From Trogon surrucura (Eukaryota; Chordata; Aves; Trogoniformes; Trogonidae): DNA of 64,000 bases. Each line of letters starts with the position of its first letter. Position 1 is the first letter of the stretch. The position numbers were made by a program, and so were the translations under genes. The notes beneath the pieces are model-generated. The model was not told the DNA's origin. It was given only the letters and a program-made list of their open reading frames with translations, and searched no databases. Below, piece by piece: positions 63,201-64,000 of the stretch. Location: contig CM036617.1 of NCBI GenBank assembly GCA_020746105.1, forward strand, positions 140,209,845 through 140,273,844, given 5' to 3'.

Positions 63201-63315
63201 CTTGCTTCCCTCCCACTCTGCCAGCACCACTCCACCCACCGCACTGCAACAGCTTGGGCTCATTTGTAGAGCCCAAGAGCACTAGAAGTGATTCCAAAAT
63301 GTCTGCCAGGGCTCC
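54254..63315. other. Long non-coding stretch, nothing clearly recognised
   Basis: A/C-rich tracts at 54381-54410 and 58742-58770. A possible conserved block at 60130-60310 (agtcactcatcttctgcgcc, caatatttaatttactcatt) is repeat-free. The text near 59520-59580 (ccactgatttcaatgagaaatgc) recalls old amniote repeats. No exon is supported; open frames are up to about 115 codons and lack domains. Confidence 0.45.
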
Positions 63316-63482
63316 TCAGCCTGCAAACTGAAAGGGCAACCTTTCAGAAGTCCCTTACTAAGGGTCTAAGACACACTTTCAAAAAGGCTTCGTGTACTGA
63401 GCACTGAGCTGCTTAGAAAACCTAACTATCATCTTCCAGTGAGAGCTTTGGGTATTGAGCGCTTTGGAAAATCTGGCTGTAA
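63316..63482. repeat. Possible ancient amniote interspersed repeat
   Basis: Words such as gtactgagcactgagctgct and tgagcgctttggaaaatctgg resemble old repeats of birds, turtles and crocodiles that end in '..tttgaaaatctggcc'. It is decayed and recognition is weak. Confidence 0.3.
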
Positions 63483-64000
63483 ATACACAGTCCACTCCTT
63501 TTGTTTCATTAATTGGCTGTGGGGTTTAATTTCTTCATCTTACTTTCTCCCCTCAAGTGTAATACTATAATGAAGGCAGCTGATATGGGTTCATGTTTCT
63601 GAGCACAGCCAGATATGCTGCCTGTGGTGATTTACACTCGGAAATATATTCTGGGTTATCCAGTGGGTCTCTGGTCTTCAATATAAATACGCCTCCAAAA
63701 TTATTTCAGGTCCAAGTAGACAAGTGATTACTCGAATTTTAAATAAAGACATTGCTAAGGACCATTACTGAGATTTTAGAAAAAGATCACCTCTGGCTCA
63801 GGAAATTCCTGAGCCACAAATTGTGGGAGGTTGAGTGAAGTGTCCCTGTTTTCCTGCCCTGCTCTGTCCCTTCCCTTGTACCACTTCATCTATGGGCCAC
63901 TTCACTATCAGAGATGGGATAGTGGGCTAACTGGACCTCTGATTTGGCCTTGTAAGTCACTCCTAAGTTCTTATGGATATTTTTGCTTTTAAGAAGCCAG
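63483..64000. other. Non-coding end of the window
   Basis: Nothing recognised. Ordinary AT-rich sequence running off the window edge. Confidence 0.5.

Noticed and set aside
1-64000. CRISPR arrays, operons, phage or plasmid features.
   Set aside because: No regularly spaced repeats, no bacterial gene organisation; the repeats and splice signals are vertebrate.

Overview
The window looks like nuclear DNA from a bird. It is about 64 kb of AT-leaning, mostly non-coding sequence with a sharp GC-rich CpG island near 8.9-9.8 kb. The repeats are avian: a broken CR1 LINE with octamer-type 3' ends, a short CR1 3' stub, two copies of a tRNA-Ile-headed SINE with a CR1-like tail (the layout I know from the zebra finch family TguSINE1, so possibly a songbird or relative), and a solo LTR of the kind abundant in birds as ERVL-type LTRs. 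The species cannot be read from the sequence.

Only one piece of a host protein gene can be supported: a 327-bp internal exon on the minus strand (9305-9631). It has a good acceptor, a GT donor and 109 codons in phase 0/0. The peptide carries IAMVTA and SPINLQTTAKLVG blocks that resemble the matching region of PHF21A (BHC80) as I remember it. Because it is divergent from that protein, the paralogue PHF21B is my best guess. If so, the rest of the window is intron: upstream intron from 9632 to the right, downstream intron from 9304 to the left. I found no other convincing exon. The other open frames are short, overlap each other on both strands and show no domain.

Layout: 1-8.8 kb is non-coding with one MIR-like stretch, a 20-bp minisatellite and an unexplained 230-codon open frame (4967-5659). 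8.86-9.8 kb is the CpG island with the exon. 9.9-19.5 kb is non-coding, with homeodomain-core-rich stretches that could be enhancers and a 21-base C run. 19.8-21.6 kb is the CR1 with the SINE nested in it. 21.6-34.9 kb is non-coding with a CR1 stub, a second C run and a CTCF-like site. 34.9-35.4 kb is a very old CR1 3' end. 35.4-64 kb is non-coding, interrupted by a 31-bp perfect tandem duplication, a palindromic DNA-transposon-like element (47.7-48.0 kb), MIR-like stretches, the solo LTR (50.2-50.8 kb), an old foldback repeat (52.7 kb) and the second SINE (54.1-54.25 kb).

I saw no bacterial or phage genes, CRISPR array, rRNA or intact tRNA gene. I did not find a clearly new biological system. 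The points most worth following up are the GC-rich PHF21-like exon with its unusual donor, the SINE nested in a CR1 with a matching tail, and the palindromic transposon.
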